Source: Boswellia sacra | Taxonomy: Eukaryota; Streptophyta; Magnoliopsida; Sapindales; Burseraceae | DNA: 64,000 bases | Assembly: GCA_013180625.2 (NCBI GenBank) | Contig: SNVD02010212.1 | Location: forward strand, 310,001 to 374,000 | Reading direction: 5' to 3' | Program-made: the position numbers and the translations under genes | The notes under the pieces: generated by a model | Database searches by the model: none | The model's input: only the letters and a program-made list of their open reading frames with translations | What the model was told of the DNA's origin: nothing | Shown here: positions 44,440-56,408 of the stretch, one piece after another | Layout: the number at the start of each line of letters is the position of its first letter | How positions within the stretch are numbered: position 1 is the first letter of the stretch

Positions 44440-44690
44440 TCTTTCCTCAAGGTGAACTTCCAATTTCTTTTTAAAGATCCATTTTTCAAGGTAGACTATG
44501 AATTCCTTTTCAAGGGAGATTGTTTCTTCAAGATGCATCCCTTTTTCCAGGAAGATGCTTTCTTCACGGGAGATGCCTTCTTCAAGAGAGATTCCTTCTC
44601 TAAGGTATATGACTTCTTCAAAGGAGATGTCTTTCTTCAAGAGAGATTCTTTCTTTAAGGTGGACGTCTTCTTCAAGGTGAGTTCCCAGA
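44440..44690 (-). repeat. 18-bp tandem repeat array
   Basis: Imperfect units of the type GA(T/G)GCCTTCTTCAAGGGA. A longer version is at 52750-53065 in the inner element. Because 18 is a multiple of three, frames stay open on both strands, which explains the repetitive ORFs here. Confidence 0.85.
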
Positions 44691-45000
44691 CTGCATTGCC
44701 CACTCTTGGCAATATGTACTTCTTACAAACTATTGTGTCCCTCTAAACCATGTGAGTTCTTTTGAGAAAGTTTGACTTGTTTTATGTGATCTGCAAATCT
44801 TGTGAACTAAGTCTCCTGTAGATTGTACTTGAACTTCTTGTGCAGTTAACTATTTTAAATCTTTCTCCTTAAATGTGATCCTTTTAAGCTGTCTTCAATT
44901 ATGGTAGTCCTTATTTCTATAATGATCCTTCTCTATAACATTGTCCTGCTTCTGGCATGTGATACATTGTACTGCTTAAAAGCTTTATCCATGTATTTAG

Positions 45001-46418
45001 TGATAGGTGTCTATTTATGTATTACTTTCATATCAATTTGTCCATGTTTCTTTGCTATATTCCTTGGTATTTTTATGTTTTTGTGTGGTTTGATGTTTGT
45101 AGGAGTTTTGGAGCAACTTGCACAAAAATGGAGTAAAACCCTTCATTTTCACCTCTGCTAATTAGCCAATTTCTCGGAGTTGATTGTATCGATATACAAT
45201 TAACCGGATAACATGCTATATACCATTGAAAAGCTCTCGAAGTCTATTTTCTGGAGAAATTTACGGTTCACGAATTTATTTAGTGTACCAAAAGTTGTGA
45301 TAAAAATGGTATCAGAAGTGTATATTTGTAATTCCATATATCACTGTAGCATGTTATTAAATACGGGGCACTGTAGCAAGTTACTGTAGTAGAGTATATA
45401 AACATATTTTAGGGTTTTATTTTGATAACTTGAAGAGGGGGAAACGACTTGGAGGCTGCAGCTCTGGAATTCTCTCATCTTTTGGAGTTCTTAAAGGAGA
45501 AAGAAAGCTTGGAAAGAGGAAGAACTACAAATCTAAAGAGATTTGCAAATGATTTGCTAAGTTTCTTCATTTCCCTTTCATTTTCTGGAATGTTTTTGTA
45601 TTGTATTGTATTGACTACGTTTTTGAACATGTGTAACTGAATCTGAATTGGTTGAGGGTGATTTCAAAGCCCTTGATATGGGTTTTGTGAGTTGATTGTG
45701 TAAGAAGTTGTTATCCAATTCTCTAATTGAAGTTGCTTGTATTTTCCCATATCTAATGCTTATGATTGCTTGCTGATTGTATTTGGGGTGGCCAACTGAA
45801 TATAATATGGTTGTTGTCTATTGCTAGATTAGAAATCTTGATCCGTAATTGTCTTAAATTTCTAATCATTAGTAGCAAAAATTGTGATCAGAGATTGCAA
45901 TTGGAGAATATAACCTAAGTTAAATAATCCGAGCTTGTGTGTTTATTGCTTAGATCAACCTATCTTTCTTTTCGTAATGCATCCATTGAATTAAACTCAG
46001 AGAGCTTGTTCTAGGTTGTTTAATGGATAGAGATTAAATAAAGAGCTTGTTTTATTTAACAACAAAGTAAGGAAAGATTGGGATAACAGAGCTTGTTGTT
46101 ATCTACGGGTGATAACTTCAATGCTGTAATTGGATTACAATTCTATGTTAATTCACAAATTCATATCTTGTGGCAGAGAATAAACCCTTAACCAGGTGCC
46201 TCTCATTGATTTTTCAATTCATTTAATCTTGTGTTGTGTTATTCTTTATTTGCCTTCGTATTCAGTTTAATTAATCATTCAACAAAACCCCCCCTTATTT
46301 AGTTTATTGTTGTTGGAAAATAACAAATTCAATTAGAATCAATCCTCGTGGGAACGATATCTTACTTATCACTTTATTACTTGTGCGACTAGTATACTTG
46401 CTAGTTTCGAACGCATCA
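45001..46418 (+). mobile_element. Athila solo LTR
   Basis: 1418 bp, starts TGATAGGTGTC and ends CGCATCA, and aligns with the Athila LTRs at 12999 and 24308. Perfect 5-bp duplicates TTTAG flank it (44996-45000 and 46419-46423). No internal sequence remains, so the element was reduced by LTR-LTR recombination. It holds TATATAAA (45395-45402) and the hairpin group (45990-46116). It is inserted in the 3' region of the outer Tat element. Confidence 0.97.
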
Positions 46419-46479
46419 TTTAGCACATTGTACTACTTCGGGCGATCATTAGGTCTTATCAAGATGGAGCTGCCTTTGC

Positions 46480-47235
46480 ATGTCATACTAATTGAGAGAA
46501 GTCTCATTGAGACTGAGTTATCTGATCTAGGAAATCTACAAATTTTGCTAACTTAGGAGCCTGATCCAGGCGGCTAGCATATCATGCTAAACTAAAGAGC
46601 CAGATCCAGGTGGTTTGCACATTATGCTAACTGAGGAGTCTGATCTAAGCAACTTCCATATTATATCACTTCTATTATGTCTCATCAAGATTAAACTGCC
46701 TGATCTAGATGGCTTGCATATCATGGTACTTCGATTGGGTCTCATTAAGACTGACTTACACATTATGTTGCTTCCATTAGGTCTCATTGAGATTGAAATG
46801 CCTAATCTAGGTGATTTACACATCGTGCCACTTTTATTATGTCACATTGAGACTGAACTGCCTGACTTACACATCATGCTACTTTGATCATATCTCATCA
46901 AGATTGACTTGCACATCATGTTACTTTGATCGAGTCTCATCGAGACTGACTTACACATCATGTTGCTTCTATTGGTCTCATCAAGACTGACTTACACATC
47001 ATACTGCTTCCATTGTGTATCATCGAGATTGACTCACACATTGTCCTACTTCTATTGGGTCTCATCAAGACTGACTCACATATCATGCTATTTCTATCGG
47101 GTCTCCTCAAGACTGACTTGCACATCTTGTTTCCTTTGTTGGGTCTCACTAAGGCTGACTCATACATCGTGCTGCTTCTATTAGGTCTCATCGAGACTGA
47201 TTTGTACATCGTGTTGCTTCTATTCCTCGAGGTGT
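46480..47235 (+). repeat. 42-bp minisatellite of the outer Tat element
   Basis: More than ten imperfect units contain GGTCTCATC(A/G)AGACTGA and CACATCATG(C/T)TGCTTC. The length is a multiple of three, so 14-residue repeats appear in frames on both strands (for example MCKSVLMRPNRS on the minus strand); these are not genes. A short version remains at 53195-53365. Confidence 0.88.
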
Positions 47236-49282
47236 TGAGCTAATTTCTTTTGCGCATACCCCCAGTATTTCATACTATACTATGATTTTACAGAACTTGA
47301 TCACTTATGGACTATATACCCTTCTGGATTTATACTTCCTGCAAGAAAAAAGATTTATGCTTCGTGTATGGATGCTTTATGCTTATTATAAATCTGTATA
47401 TCTCTTGGTCTAGGTGATCATTGAGGGGGTGGACTGATTCTCGACCAGTTTGTTATTCTTATAAAAGGATACTGAGGATGACTTGGCGACTAGCAGAGAG
47501 AGACTTTGGGTACTACAGACTTGTGCAATGAATCTTCAAATGCTTAAAACAATCCTCCAATGACATATTATTTCTTTTGCTTTGTTTGAGATGATTGAGA
47601 CAACTTTATCACCCATGATTTTCAAGCTGGTTAGGGTAATTCCTTGCCCCTGCTTCTTTTCTTTTCTCAAGATGATTAGGCAGTTCTTTGACCCCTACTT
47701 CTTTTCACTTCTCAAGATGAATAGGCAATTCTTTGCCCCCTGCATGATGAGTTTAGTACTATCATGGGGAAATTCCTTCATTCTTACCTTTAAAGGCATT
47801 ATTCCTTTTCCTATGTGAACATCCATGCAAAATGAAATGGCTAAGTTCTTCCATATATCTTGTCTTCTTCATTGTTGGTGGCAAGGTTGCCTTTTTTGAT
47901 ACCCTTGATAGGAACTGTGGGTAAATTTTCTTCTTTTTGACATGTTTTCAACGCACCTAATATCCTCCAACAATAAGTTAAAATGCTGAATTTGACTTAT
48001 GCATTAATTTGATTCACATTTGAATTCTTCAAAGATTTCTCAAATTCGATAGCCTAAAGGTAATGCATTGATATCATGATTGTTCACAATTTTGACTGTA
48101 ATGCCAAAATGGCTTCATTCAAGTTTCTTTTTGTGTGTGTGTTTATAGCCAATCATGCTTCACTCTTTGAAACTCGGATAGCTTTATGCAAATAGGGCTA
48201 GTGATCAATCTCTAATATAAAGGTCTACCATAAGGCCACTTTTCACACCACTCTCCACTAATGTAGGTTGATCACAACATTAAGGATCATTAGGACTTTA
48301 TCAAGCTTGTAATGATAGGCTAGGGTCAAGGTATGATAAAAAAAACTATAAGGTTATCTTACCCATAGTCACACAACCATTCTAGGTTTTAATTGAGAGC
48401 ATCAACTAATCTTAATCACCATGTGTGCTTCGATTTCAATTTTGAATGGTCACACCCTTAAACTTTTGAGTCTTCATCCACCAAATTTGCTTTGCTTTTG
48501 ATTTTGAGTGGCTACATCCCTAAACTTTATGAGCAATGGGATTAGGACTCTTCTTTTTTTTTTCTCTCTCTCTCTCTCTCTTTTTTCTTTTTTTCCTTCT
48601 TCTCTTTTCTTTCTTGTTTGAGCTCAAAGTTGCACAAAAAATTGTCAACTTCCTTTCATTCTCTCATAAGCATGGCTCTCCATGCTTTTTTTTCTAGAAT
48701 GTTCATATGCTATGAGTGAAGGTTACTATGAACAAAAAATTTTTCCAGTGTTAGGATAAAGTTTGTGCTTTGACAAAAGAAAGGCTTGATTAGGGTCAAT
48801 GGGTTACACTGAGGACAATGAAGTAAGCATAGGTGGGCTTAAAAGGCTTAATTGGTCCAAAGAAGGGCTAAATCACTTCCCTTATGTTGTGAAGCCTAGG
48901 ATTTCAACTTGAGTGGTGATCAAACAGGTTCTAGAGTCTTATGACATCTCAACACCAAGCTTTATTCACATAAAATTTCTCTAAGTAATAAAAGTTCCAT
49001 ATTCATGGCTACTGTGCTCAAATGTTAAAAAATCAAGAATGAGAACTCATCTAGCAAAAAGAGTCAAGCATATAAATAACACAATCCCATGTATTACAAA
49101 AAATCTATTTCCAATAAGTGTCGTGACTTTACCAATGATTATTAAAAGAACATATAACTCACATTTCTTCAACTCAAACAAACACCAAAACAAAGCGTTT
49201 TAAAGCAAATTGAATTCAAGGCATCACTATACTTTCTCTAGGTCAAGAATTCTTCCTCCATCGATCAAGTCTTGCATCTCAT
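47236..49282 (-). other. 3' noncoding module of the outer element and end of gag
   Basis: Reverse-strand copy of 28640-30540. The AGTGGAGAGTG...TTTATCATACC block is at 48250-48340 and the GATTTAGCC / AATCCTAGG block at 48870-48920. A pyrimidine tract (48550-48615) matches the A/G tract. 49236-49282 holds the last codons of gag (ILDLEKE-like). The stretch ends with CTCAT (49278-49282), the target duplicate of the inner element. Confidence 0.75.
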
Positions 49283-51040
49283 TGTGAACGGGGCCTCCAT
49301 CCTGCCAGAGTGCTTATGACCACGATACTGTGCCAAAACCTCTTTCGAGACTTAAGGGAACACAAACGAGCCAGGGGCACGGCACTTCTGGAGAAAGGAG
49401 TTGCCACCCAATTATTCAATTGGAAATGAATGGGGGCAATCTTATCCCTCACTTCAGGACCTAAACTACTCTCATCCCTTCAGAGACGGGTTCGAAAAGT
49501 TAGATACAAGTCTTTCGATCCGCCTGGATATAAATTTGGCCTCAATTAAGGAAATACCTAATTGAAATAACTCATGTTGTTACTTAGTCCACTTAGTGTT
49601 GTTCATTTTATTCACACGTTTCTATTTTATCTTCGTTAGGCATGCGAGGTGATTATTCAATCAATGGTAGTTGTATATCCATTCAAAAAAAGAGGGAGGA
49701 GAATAGATTACATTTTTTGTCATGCATGGGGGAATGGGAAGAGGATTACATCATTTGTTCTTCAACAATAATAAAATATTTCATACATTCATATATTTGA
49801 ATATACATTCTAAGTAATAATCCCTCACCATCAATGTAAGTCCACCATCAGTTAATGGCATCACTCAATTGCACTTCATAATATATAAACATTCATGCAT
49901 TCATAAATAAACAAATTATAAATCAAACAAAGCCATAATCTAGTGTCATGGCACTTCTACCTAGATTTGATAATTCTATCGTGGAATTCTATCTATTGCT
50001 ATTCTAGCATTATTCATATCAATTCATGGCATTTCTAGCCTAAACATAATTATCTTGACATATTCTAGCCTAAACATGGCATTCATGGCATATTCTAGCC
50101 TAATTCTAGCAATTGAAATCAATCATAGCATCCAAGGGCAAAACGATAATTCTTACCTATTCTATGTTATTTCCTAGCATACATCAAAGCAAATATAAGT
50201 CTTCCTTAGCATGATTCTAAGCATTTGCAAAGTAATTAAATTCCTAAGCATGATTCTAATAAAGAAGGGATAGCGGACTTACCTCGACACGCTTATCCAT
50301 CTTGAAAAACAACAAGGGTTAGAGCAATTTATAATAATACTAGCGTACTTTTAAGCATAAAAATAAATCCTAAACATGCTTATTCCAAGCATAAATAAAC
50401 CTAAACATACTTAATTCTAAGCAAGAAAAATAAAGAAGAAAATATGAGGAAGAAGAGAAAACTGCTCTCAGGACGTACCCTTTCCAGGTTCAGAGCAATA
50501 TAAAATACCCGAAAAATATTAGACTATGACTCCTTGTAATTCTCACAAGTGTGTCCTAGAGGGAGAGATAGAGGACTTCTGGATGCCTTGAGAAATGTGC
50601 TCAAGGTGTGCTTAAATAGGTTTTTCTTGGAGTGAAAAAGTGATAAATACCCAATGTGGGATAATGATGAATTGTGAACGTGATTAGTATCGCATGAGCA
50701 GTGTAACTTTTGGCCCTTCCTATTTTACAATTTTGCATAGTAGTCCCTTCTAACCTTTCTCTTTTGAATTGCTTATAAATTTTTGACTTCAACTCTGATT
50801 CATAATTTGTAAATTCATATGAAAACTAGACATCTGTAGCTTCGCAATGGTATATGACTCATCATCAGATCCTGCCGAATTAATTTATGTGAATTTTCAA
50901 AGTCATGTGTTAGTTTTTGAGACTCTTCACCAACTTCTTCTCACCCTTCTCTTCTTGATCTTCAAGCTCATTTAGATCATTTTCATTGCTTGACATTCAT
51001 CTTCATTCCTTCATTGAGCCTCAAAAATTTAGTGTCTACA
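49283..51040 (-). repeat. 3' LTR of the inner element
   Basis: 1758 bp; plus-strand start TGTGAACGGGGC, end AGTGTCTACA. Clearly diverged from its partner at 58108 (substitutions in most lines), so the insertion is old. Confidence 0.93.
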
Positions 51041-51189
51041 ACTTACCCTTACTTTGGAGAGGTTTGTGAGACACAAAAGTCGACAAAGTATTCTTACTTC
51101 GTCTTTCAACATCTTCGACTTCGTCTCCTTCTATCAGGCTTCCTCATCATCTTTCTCTCTTTTTCTATTCCCACAAAAAAATGCACCCA
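51041..51189 (-). other. PPT-side end of the inner element's internal region
   Basis: On the minus strand AAGGGTAAGT borders the LTR, a degraded polypurine tract. The sequence aligns with 43280-43450 of the outer element. Confidence 0.6.
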
Positions 51190-51675
51190 TTCAAGTGTTA
51201 ATGTGCTCATCTAAGGGCGGATGTGCCTATCAAAGGCTGAGGGGCCCATCCAAGGATGAACTTGCCTATCTAAAGCAAGTGTGCCCATTCAAGGGATGAC
51301 ATGCTAATCTAAGGCGAGTGTGCTCATTCAAGGGCTCAAGTGCCCACCTAAGGGCTAACTTGCCTATCTATGGTGAGTGTGCCTATCTAAGGTGAATGTG
51401 CCCATTCAAGGGCTGACATGCCTATCTAAGGCAAGTATGCCCCTTTAAGGGCGGATGTGCCTATCTAAGGGTAGAGCTGCCCATTCAAGGGCGAACGTAC
51501 CTGTCTGAGGCGAGTGTGCCCATTCAAGGGTGGATGTGCCCATCTAAGGGCGGAGGTGCCCATTCAAGGGTGAATGTGCCCTATCTAAGGGGGAATGTGT
51601 CTGTCTAAGGTGAGTGTGCCCATTCAAGGGTGGATATGCCCATCTAAGGGTGCAGGCGCCCATTCAACGGCTAGA
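51190..51675 (+). repeat. Minisatellite of about 20-bp half units
   Basis: Alternating imperfect units GTGCCCATTCAAGGGCGGA and TGTGCCTATCTAAGGCGAG repeat more than 20 times. A much shorter version is near 43450-43490 in the outer element. Confidence 0.9.
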
Positions 51676-52454
51676 AAGCATCCTTATGATGCTATGGTAA
51701 AACACTCTTCAGTGCACCTACTTTTTAAGGTTTAGTAACACTCTTCAGTATGTCTATTATAAGGGCTTCAAACACTCTTAAGTGCACCTACTTTTTAGGG
51801 TTTTTAGCACTCTTTAGTGCGCCTCTTTTTAGGGTTTGTGCCTATTCTAAGAACATTAAAGTGCACCTACTTCGTAGGGTTTCTTTCTAATGCATGCCCA
51901 TTGGAAAAATTTCTATTATGCATTGCCTCGTGGTCTTTAGACCTTCTCATTCTTTGTGCCTTCAGCTAAGTATTCTTCATTCTTCTTTGATCTCTTCAGA
52001 CTTTACATTCGCTAGGCTTCAGGCATATCTTCTAGTATTCTTCATGCTTCTTCTAGTATTTGTATTCATTGGGTTTTGTGCCCCTCTTTTAGTATTCTTG
52101 CTTCTATTCTCGATTCTTTCTAGCGCACTGGAAAAATCTCTTGAGTTCATCTTTCTCGTATTCATGTTGTTCATCAACTAACTTATTGGGGATCTATCTT
52201 TTGTTTTTGCAAGTTCCGGCAAGATTCACAAATTTCTCAATGATGTACAATCAATTTAAATTTTACCTTGTTTAGTGTGTTCTTCAATGAATCGCTTTAT
52301 AATATGTGGAGGAATTCTTCCATGTGATTCCAATCGAAGATTCTATTGACTGATATTACTCTTCTCTTTCCTTGTAAGTTGCTAAGCTATTGACATGGTT
52401 AGGTGCTTGTCACCGATTCTATTTGGAAATTCTTTCAGTGTCTTAGGATTGATG
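51676..52454 (-). other. Noncoding 3' region of the inner element
   Basis: It starts with about 50-bp repeats (GTGCACCTACTTTTTAGGGTTT, 51710-51890), continues with sequence equivalent to 43890-44400 and shows no supported ORF. Confidence 0.65.
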
Positions 52455-52680
52455 AAAAATTCTTCTTTTTTCTTCTTTCTTGCTTTTCTCTTTCTTTTTT
52501 TCCTTCTTTCTTCTTTTCTTTTCTTTTCTCTTTTCTCTTTTCTTTTTCTTTCTCTTCTATTTTTCTTCTTTCTTTCTTTTTTTTCTTTTCTTTCTCTTTT
52601 TCTCTCTCTCTTTTCTCTCTCTTCCCTTTACCGTTTGAACTATCTGACTATGAATCTTTTTCTTTTTTTTTTTCAACTCC
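52455..52680 (+). repeat. Pyrimidine-rich low-complexity tract
   Basis: TTTCTT and CTCTTT runs, 200 bp or more, absent at this place in the outer element. The phenylalanine-rich frames across it are artefacts. Confidence 0.88.
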
Positions 52681-52749
52681 TTCAAGGTGAACTTCAAATT
52701 TCTTCTCCAAAATTCCTTCTGTAGGGTAAAATTCAAATTCCTTCTTCAT

Positions 52750-53065
52750 AAAGAGATGTCTTTTCAAGATGTACGTATTCTTCATGGTAGATGCCTTCTA
52801 CAAGGGAGATTCTTTCTTCAAAGTAGATACGTTCTTCGAGGAAGATGCCTTCTTCGAGGTGGATGCCATCTTCGAGGGAAATGGCTTCTTCGAGGGAGAT
52901 TCTTTCTTCAAGGTAGATGTGTTCTTCGAGGAAGTTGCCTTATTCAAGGGAGCTTCCTTCTCCAAGGTAGATGACTTCTTCAAGGGAGGTTCCTTCCTCA
53001 AGGTGGATGCCTTCCTCGGGGGAGATTCTTTCTTCAAGGTGAATGCATTTTTCAAGGTGAACATC
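52750..53065 (-). repeat. 18-bp tandem repeat array, about 15 units
   Basis: Units of the type GATGCCTTCTTCGAGGTG and GATTCTTTCTTCAAGGTA follow without spacers. The plus strand is open in two frames (FFKVDxFFEGD; LLRGRFFLQGR) and the minus strand in one (STLKKE). Since one unit equals six codons, no stop arises by repetition alone. Confidence 0.9.
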
Positions 53066-53730
53066 AAACTTGAAGGTGAACGCATTATTCAAGGTGAACA
53101 TCAAACTTGAACTTTATTCTTCAAAACAATGGTCCCTTTCGATTATCATTTGTTCCAGACAACTTGTACATGGCACTACTTGAATTGCTTAAACACATCA
53201 TGCTGCTTCAGGTGATCATTAGGTCTCAGCAAGACTAAGCTGCTTGATCTAAGTAACTTGCATATCGTGCTACCTATATTGAGACTAGCTTGCTCATCAT
53301 GTTGCTTCTATTCTTCTAGGTCTCATCGAGATTGATTTGCATATCGTGCTGCTTTTGTTACAATTCCTCTAGATGTTGAGCCCCCTTCCTTTACGGTTAT
53401 CCCTAGTATTTCATATTTCTTTGTGATTATACAAAACCTGGTCAGTTTTGGACTATGCTTCATTCTAGATCATGCTTTTTGCAAGAAAAGGATTTATGAT
53501 TCATGTATGCATGATGTCCATTTTTCTAACTACATGCTTCTTGCTTGGACCATACGGGTTGTTAGCAAAATAAGCGTCTAGAGCAAGAGCATCTTCGAGT
53601 TTAGGTTGTCGCTTCTTTAGTTAACATTCGTGACGATGAGTATAGATTGTTGCCATTGGCTTTCTCATTTTCCTTTCTACCTCTCATCATACCTTTCAAT
53701 ATCTCTTCTCATATTTTGTAATATGTCGAG
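53066..53730 (-). other. Remaining 3' region with short 42-bp repeat relics
   Basis: 53195-53365 has three or so 42-bp units as in 46480-47235. 53366-53730 matches the stretch before the antisense ORF in the other copies; no gene. Confidence 0.6.
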
Positions 53731-53734
53731 GCCT

Positions 53735-54170
53735 TCTCAAGACCTTCCAATCTCTTTTGAAGACTCTAAAGGATGATGAGTAGAAACGATTCGAATCCAT
53801 CGGTCTCTTTTACCTGAAGTTCCTTCGACATGTAAAGCTTGACGTCCCTTTTCTAGAGGAATGCACAATCTTTAGGGATCCTTATGATCATGTCGTTCAC
53901 TTGAATGGGCAAGAACTTTGCCCCTTATATGAAGAATTGTCTACCGTACTTGATCATCATTCATCTAGTTTTGAGAGCCTTATTCTTCCTACTATCTAGA
54001 CACCATCAGCAGCTGATCTTGCCCACTTCTTCGAATTCCTGACTTCCACCATAGGCATTCACACCAGGGGTGGTAGGGTGACATTTTCCTCCATCATGCC
54101 TTTGCTTGGGATGATTGACAGGACTTCGTCTAGTTGGCTTCACCTTTTTTAATTCTGCCTTCTTGCATGG
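53735..54170 (+). pseudogene. Antisense PMD relic in the inner element
   Basis: The plus strand, antisense to the element, reads FESIGLFYLKFLRHVKLDVPFLEEC, then DPYDHVVHLNGQELCPLYEE and GGRVTFSSIMPLLGMIDR. It corresponds block by block to 37270-37600 (minus) of the Tat element with pol. Only this end of the PMD ORF is kept; the DWG-containing part is missing. Stops (such as 53784 and 53998) show decay. Confidence 0.68.
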
Positions 54171-54349
54171 TCTCTATTAGTCTCTCCAAATGGTCTTAGT
54201 GACCTTTATCTTGTGATCATCATTTCTCAAATAGGCCTAGGTTTCATAATAGTTGCCTTGATTCTAGCTAAAATGTTCATCAAACTGTATCAAGTCAAGA
54301 TTAATCCTTGTCAGACATTTGGTGGCAGTCATTTGCTTCTTCAGGTTTT
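54171..54349 (-). other. Spacer, no gene
   Basis: Equivalent to 37080-37260 of the plus-strand Tat element. Confidence 0.5.
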
Positions 54350-54665
54350 TCTTCTAACCCTAAATTTTGCCTAAGAAGCCTTTTCGGGTTTTCAGCTTAG
54401 CAGGTTCAAATACTTTTCACTTCTTTTCTCTTTTTTTTTTACTCTAATTTTTGCCTAAGTCGACCTTTTCGGGTTTTTGACTTAACGAGCTTGTCTTAAC
54501 TTTTGCCTAAGCCACCCTTTTTAGGTTTTCCACTCAACAAGCTTTTTCTTCTTTTCTTTCATGCCTTAGCTTTTGCCTAAACTGCCACTTCAGATTTTCA
54601 GCTTAACGGCCTTGCCTTAATTCTTGCCTAAGCTGGCTTTTTAGGTTTTCAACGTAGTAGGCTTT
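54350..54665 (-). repeat. CCCGAAAAGG-type minisatellite, reverse-strand copy
   Basis: About five imperfect units of TTTTGCCTAAG...CTTTTCGGGTTTTCAGCTTAG. It is homologous to 36755-37060, so the array belongs to the ancestral 3' region shared by the pol-bearing and the gag-only elements. Confidence 0.85.
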
Positions 54666-56408
54666 TTCTTATTTTCCTTTTCTTCTTCACATTTGGCTAG
54701 AAGAGAGGTTGTCCATTCTTACATTTCCTTGAAGATGATTAACACAATTCTGTCTGACATGATTTTCAAGACAGTTAGGGCAATTCTTTACCCTCTTGCT
54801 TCCTTTCTTTCTCAAGATGAATGGGCAACTCTTTGCCCATTGCTTCTTTTCGCTTCTCAAGATGAATGGGTAACTTTTTGTCCTTTGTTTCTTTTCGCTT
54901 CTCAAGATGAATGGGTAATTCTTTACCCCCTGTATGAAGAGTTTAGTATTGTCTTGGGGAATTTCTTCATCCAACTCTAAAGGCATTACTCCTCCTTCTT
55001 TGTAGACATCCATGCTCGACAAAATGGCTCACTCCATATATCGTGCTTCCTTATTGTTGGTGGCAGAGTTGCTTATTTGATACCCTTAATTGAAACTGTT
55101 GACATATTTTCTTCTTTCTGACACGTTTTCAATAAACCCAACATCCTCTAATAACAGTTAAATGCTGAATGTGAGTTGTGTATCAATTTGGTTTACATTC
55201 AAGTTCCTTAAGGATTTCTTAAATTCAATAGCTTAAGATAACGAATTGACATCGTGACTGTTCACAATTTCGACTCTAAGCCAAAATTATTTCATTCGAG
55301 ATTCTTCTCGTGTGTGTGCGTAGCCAATCATACCTCACTTGTTAAGACTCAAATAGCTATATGTAAATAAAAACTAGTGATCAACCTCTAAAGATAGAAG
55401 ACCATAAGCCCACTTTTCACACCACCCTCCACTAATATAGGCTCATCACAACATCAAGGATCATTAGGGCTTTGTCAAGCTTGTAATGATAGGCTAGGGT
55501 CAGGGTATGATAAAGGAGACTATAAGGCTATCTCACCCATAATCATACAACCATTCTAGGTTTTAATTGTGAGCATCAACTTCTTCCATTTGTACCCCCA
55601 AAATTTGAGTTTTCACCCACCATGTTTGCTTCGCTTTTGTTTTTGAGTAGCTACACCCTTACACTTTGCGTGCAATGGGATTAGTACTCTTCTTTTCTTT
55701 TTCTTTCTTTTTCTTCCTTTTTCTTCCTTTTTTTTTTCATTTTCTCTCTTTATTTTTTTTCTCTTTTCTTTTCTTCTTTTTTCTTCTTTTTGCAAGCTCA
55801 AGATTGCACAAAACTTTATCAACTTCCTTTCATTCCCCCTTAAGTATAGGTCTCAATGCTCTTTTCTGGAATGTTCATATGTTATGAGTGAAGGGTATTA
55901 TGTAAGGAAAAAATTTTTCTGGTGTTAGGATAAATTTTGTGGTTAGACAAAGAAAATTCTTGATTAGGCTCAATAGGGTATACTAGTGATGATGAAGTAA
56001 GTATAGTTGGGCTTGAAAGGCTCAATCGATCTAAAAAAAGCCTAGTTCACTTACTTTTTGTTGTGAAGTCTAGGATTTCGCCTTGAGCGGTGATCAAACA
56101 GGTTCTAGAGTCTTATGAGATCTCAACACTAAGCTTTATTCACATAGAATTTCTCTAAGTAATATAAAGTTCCATATTCATGGCTATTGTGCTCAAATGA
56201 TTTGAAGAATCAAGAATGAAACTCATCTAAAAAGAGTCAAGTATGCAAATAAAACAATCTCATGTATTACCAAAAAATCTATTTCCAATAAGTATCATGA
56301 CTTTATCAATGATAATCAAAAGAATACACAACTCTTGCTTCATTCTTAAGACAAAATATTTCAAAACATCGTTGTTCTTTTCCCTAGGTCAGGGATTCTC
56401 ACATGCAG
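54666..56408 (-). other. 3' noncoding module of the inner element
   Basis: Reverse-strand copy of 28640-30360: CAAGATGAATGGG repeats (54815-54930), AGTGGA / TTTATCATACC block (55430-55520), pyrimidine tract (55690-55800) and GATCTCAACAC / CTAGGATTTC block (56065-56140). It joins gag directly at about 56408. Confidence 0.75.

Noticed and set aside
46480..47235. Regular repeats considered as a CRISPR array or as a repeat protein
   Set aside because: Imperfect head-to-tail units without unique spacers, in plant DNA; frames are open on both strands because the unit is 42 bp.
52403..52690. Phenylalanine/serine-rich ORFs considered as membrane proteins
   Set aside because: They follow a pyrimidine tract and occur in two frames at once.
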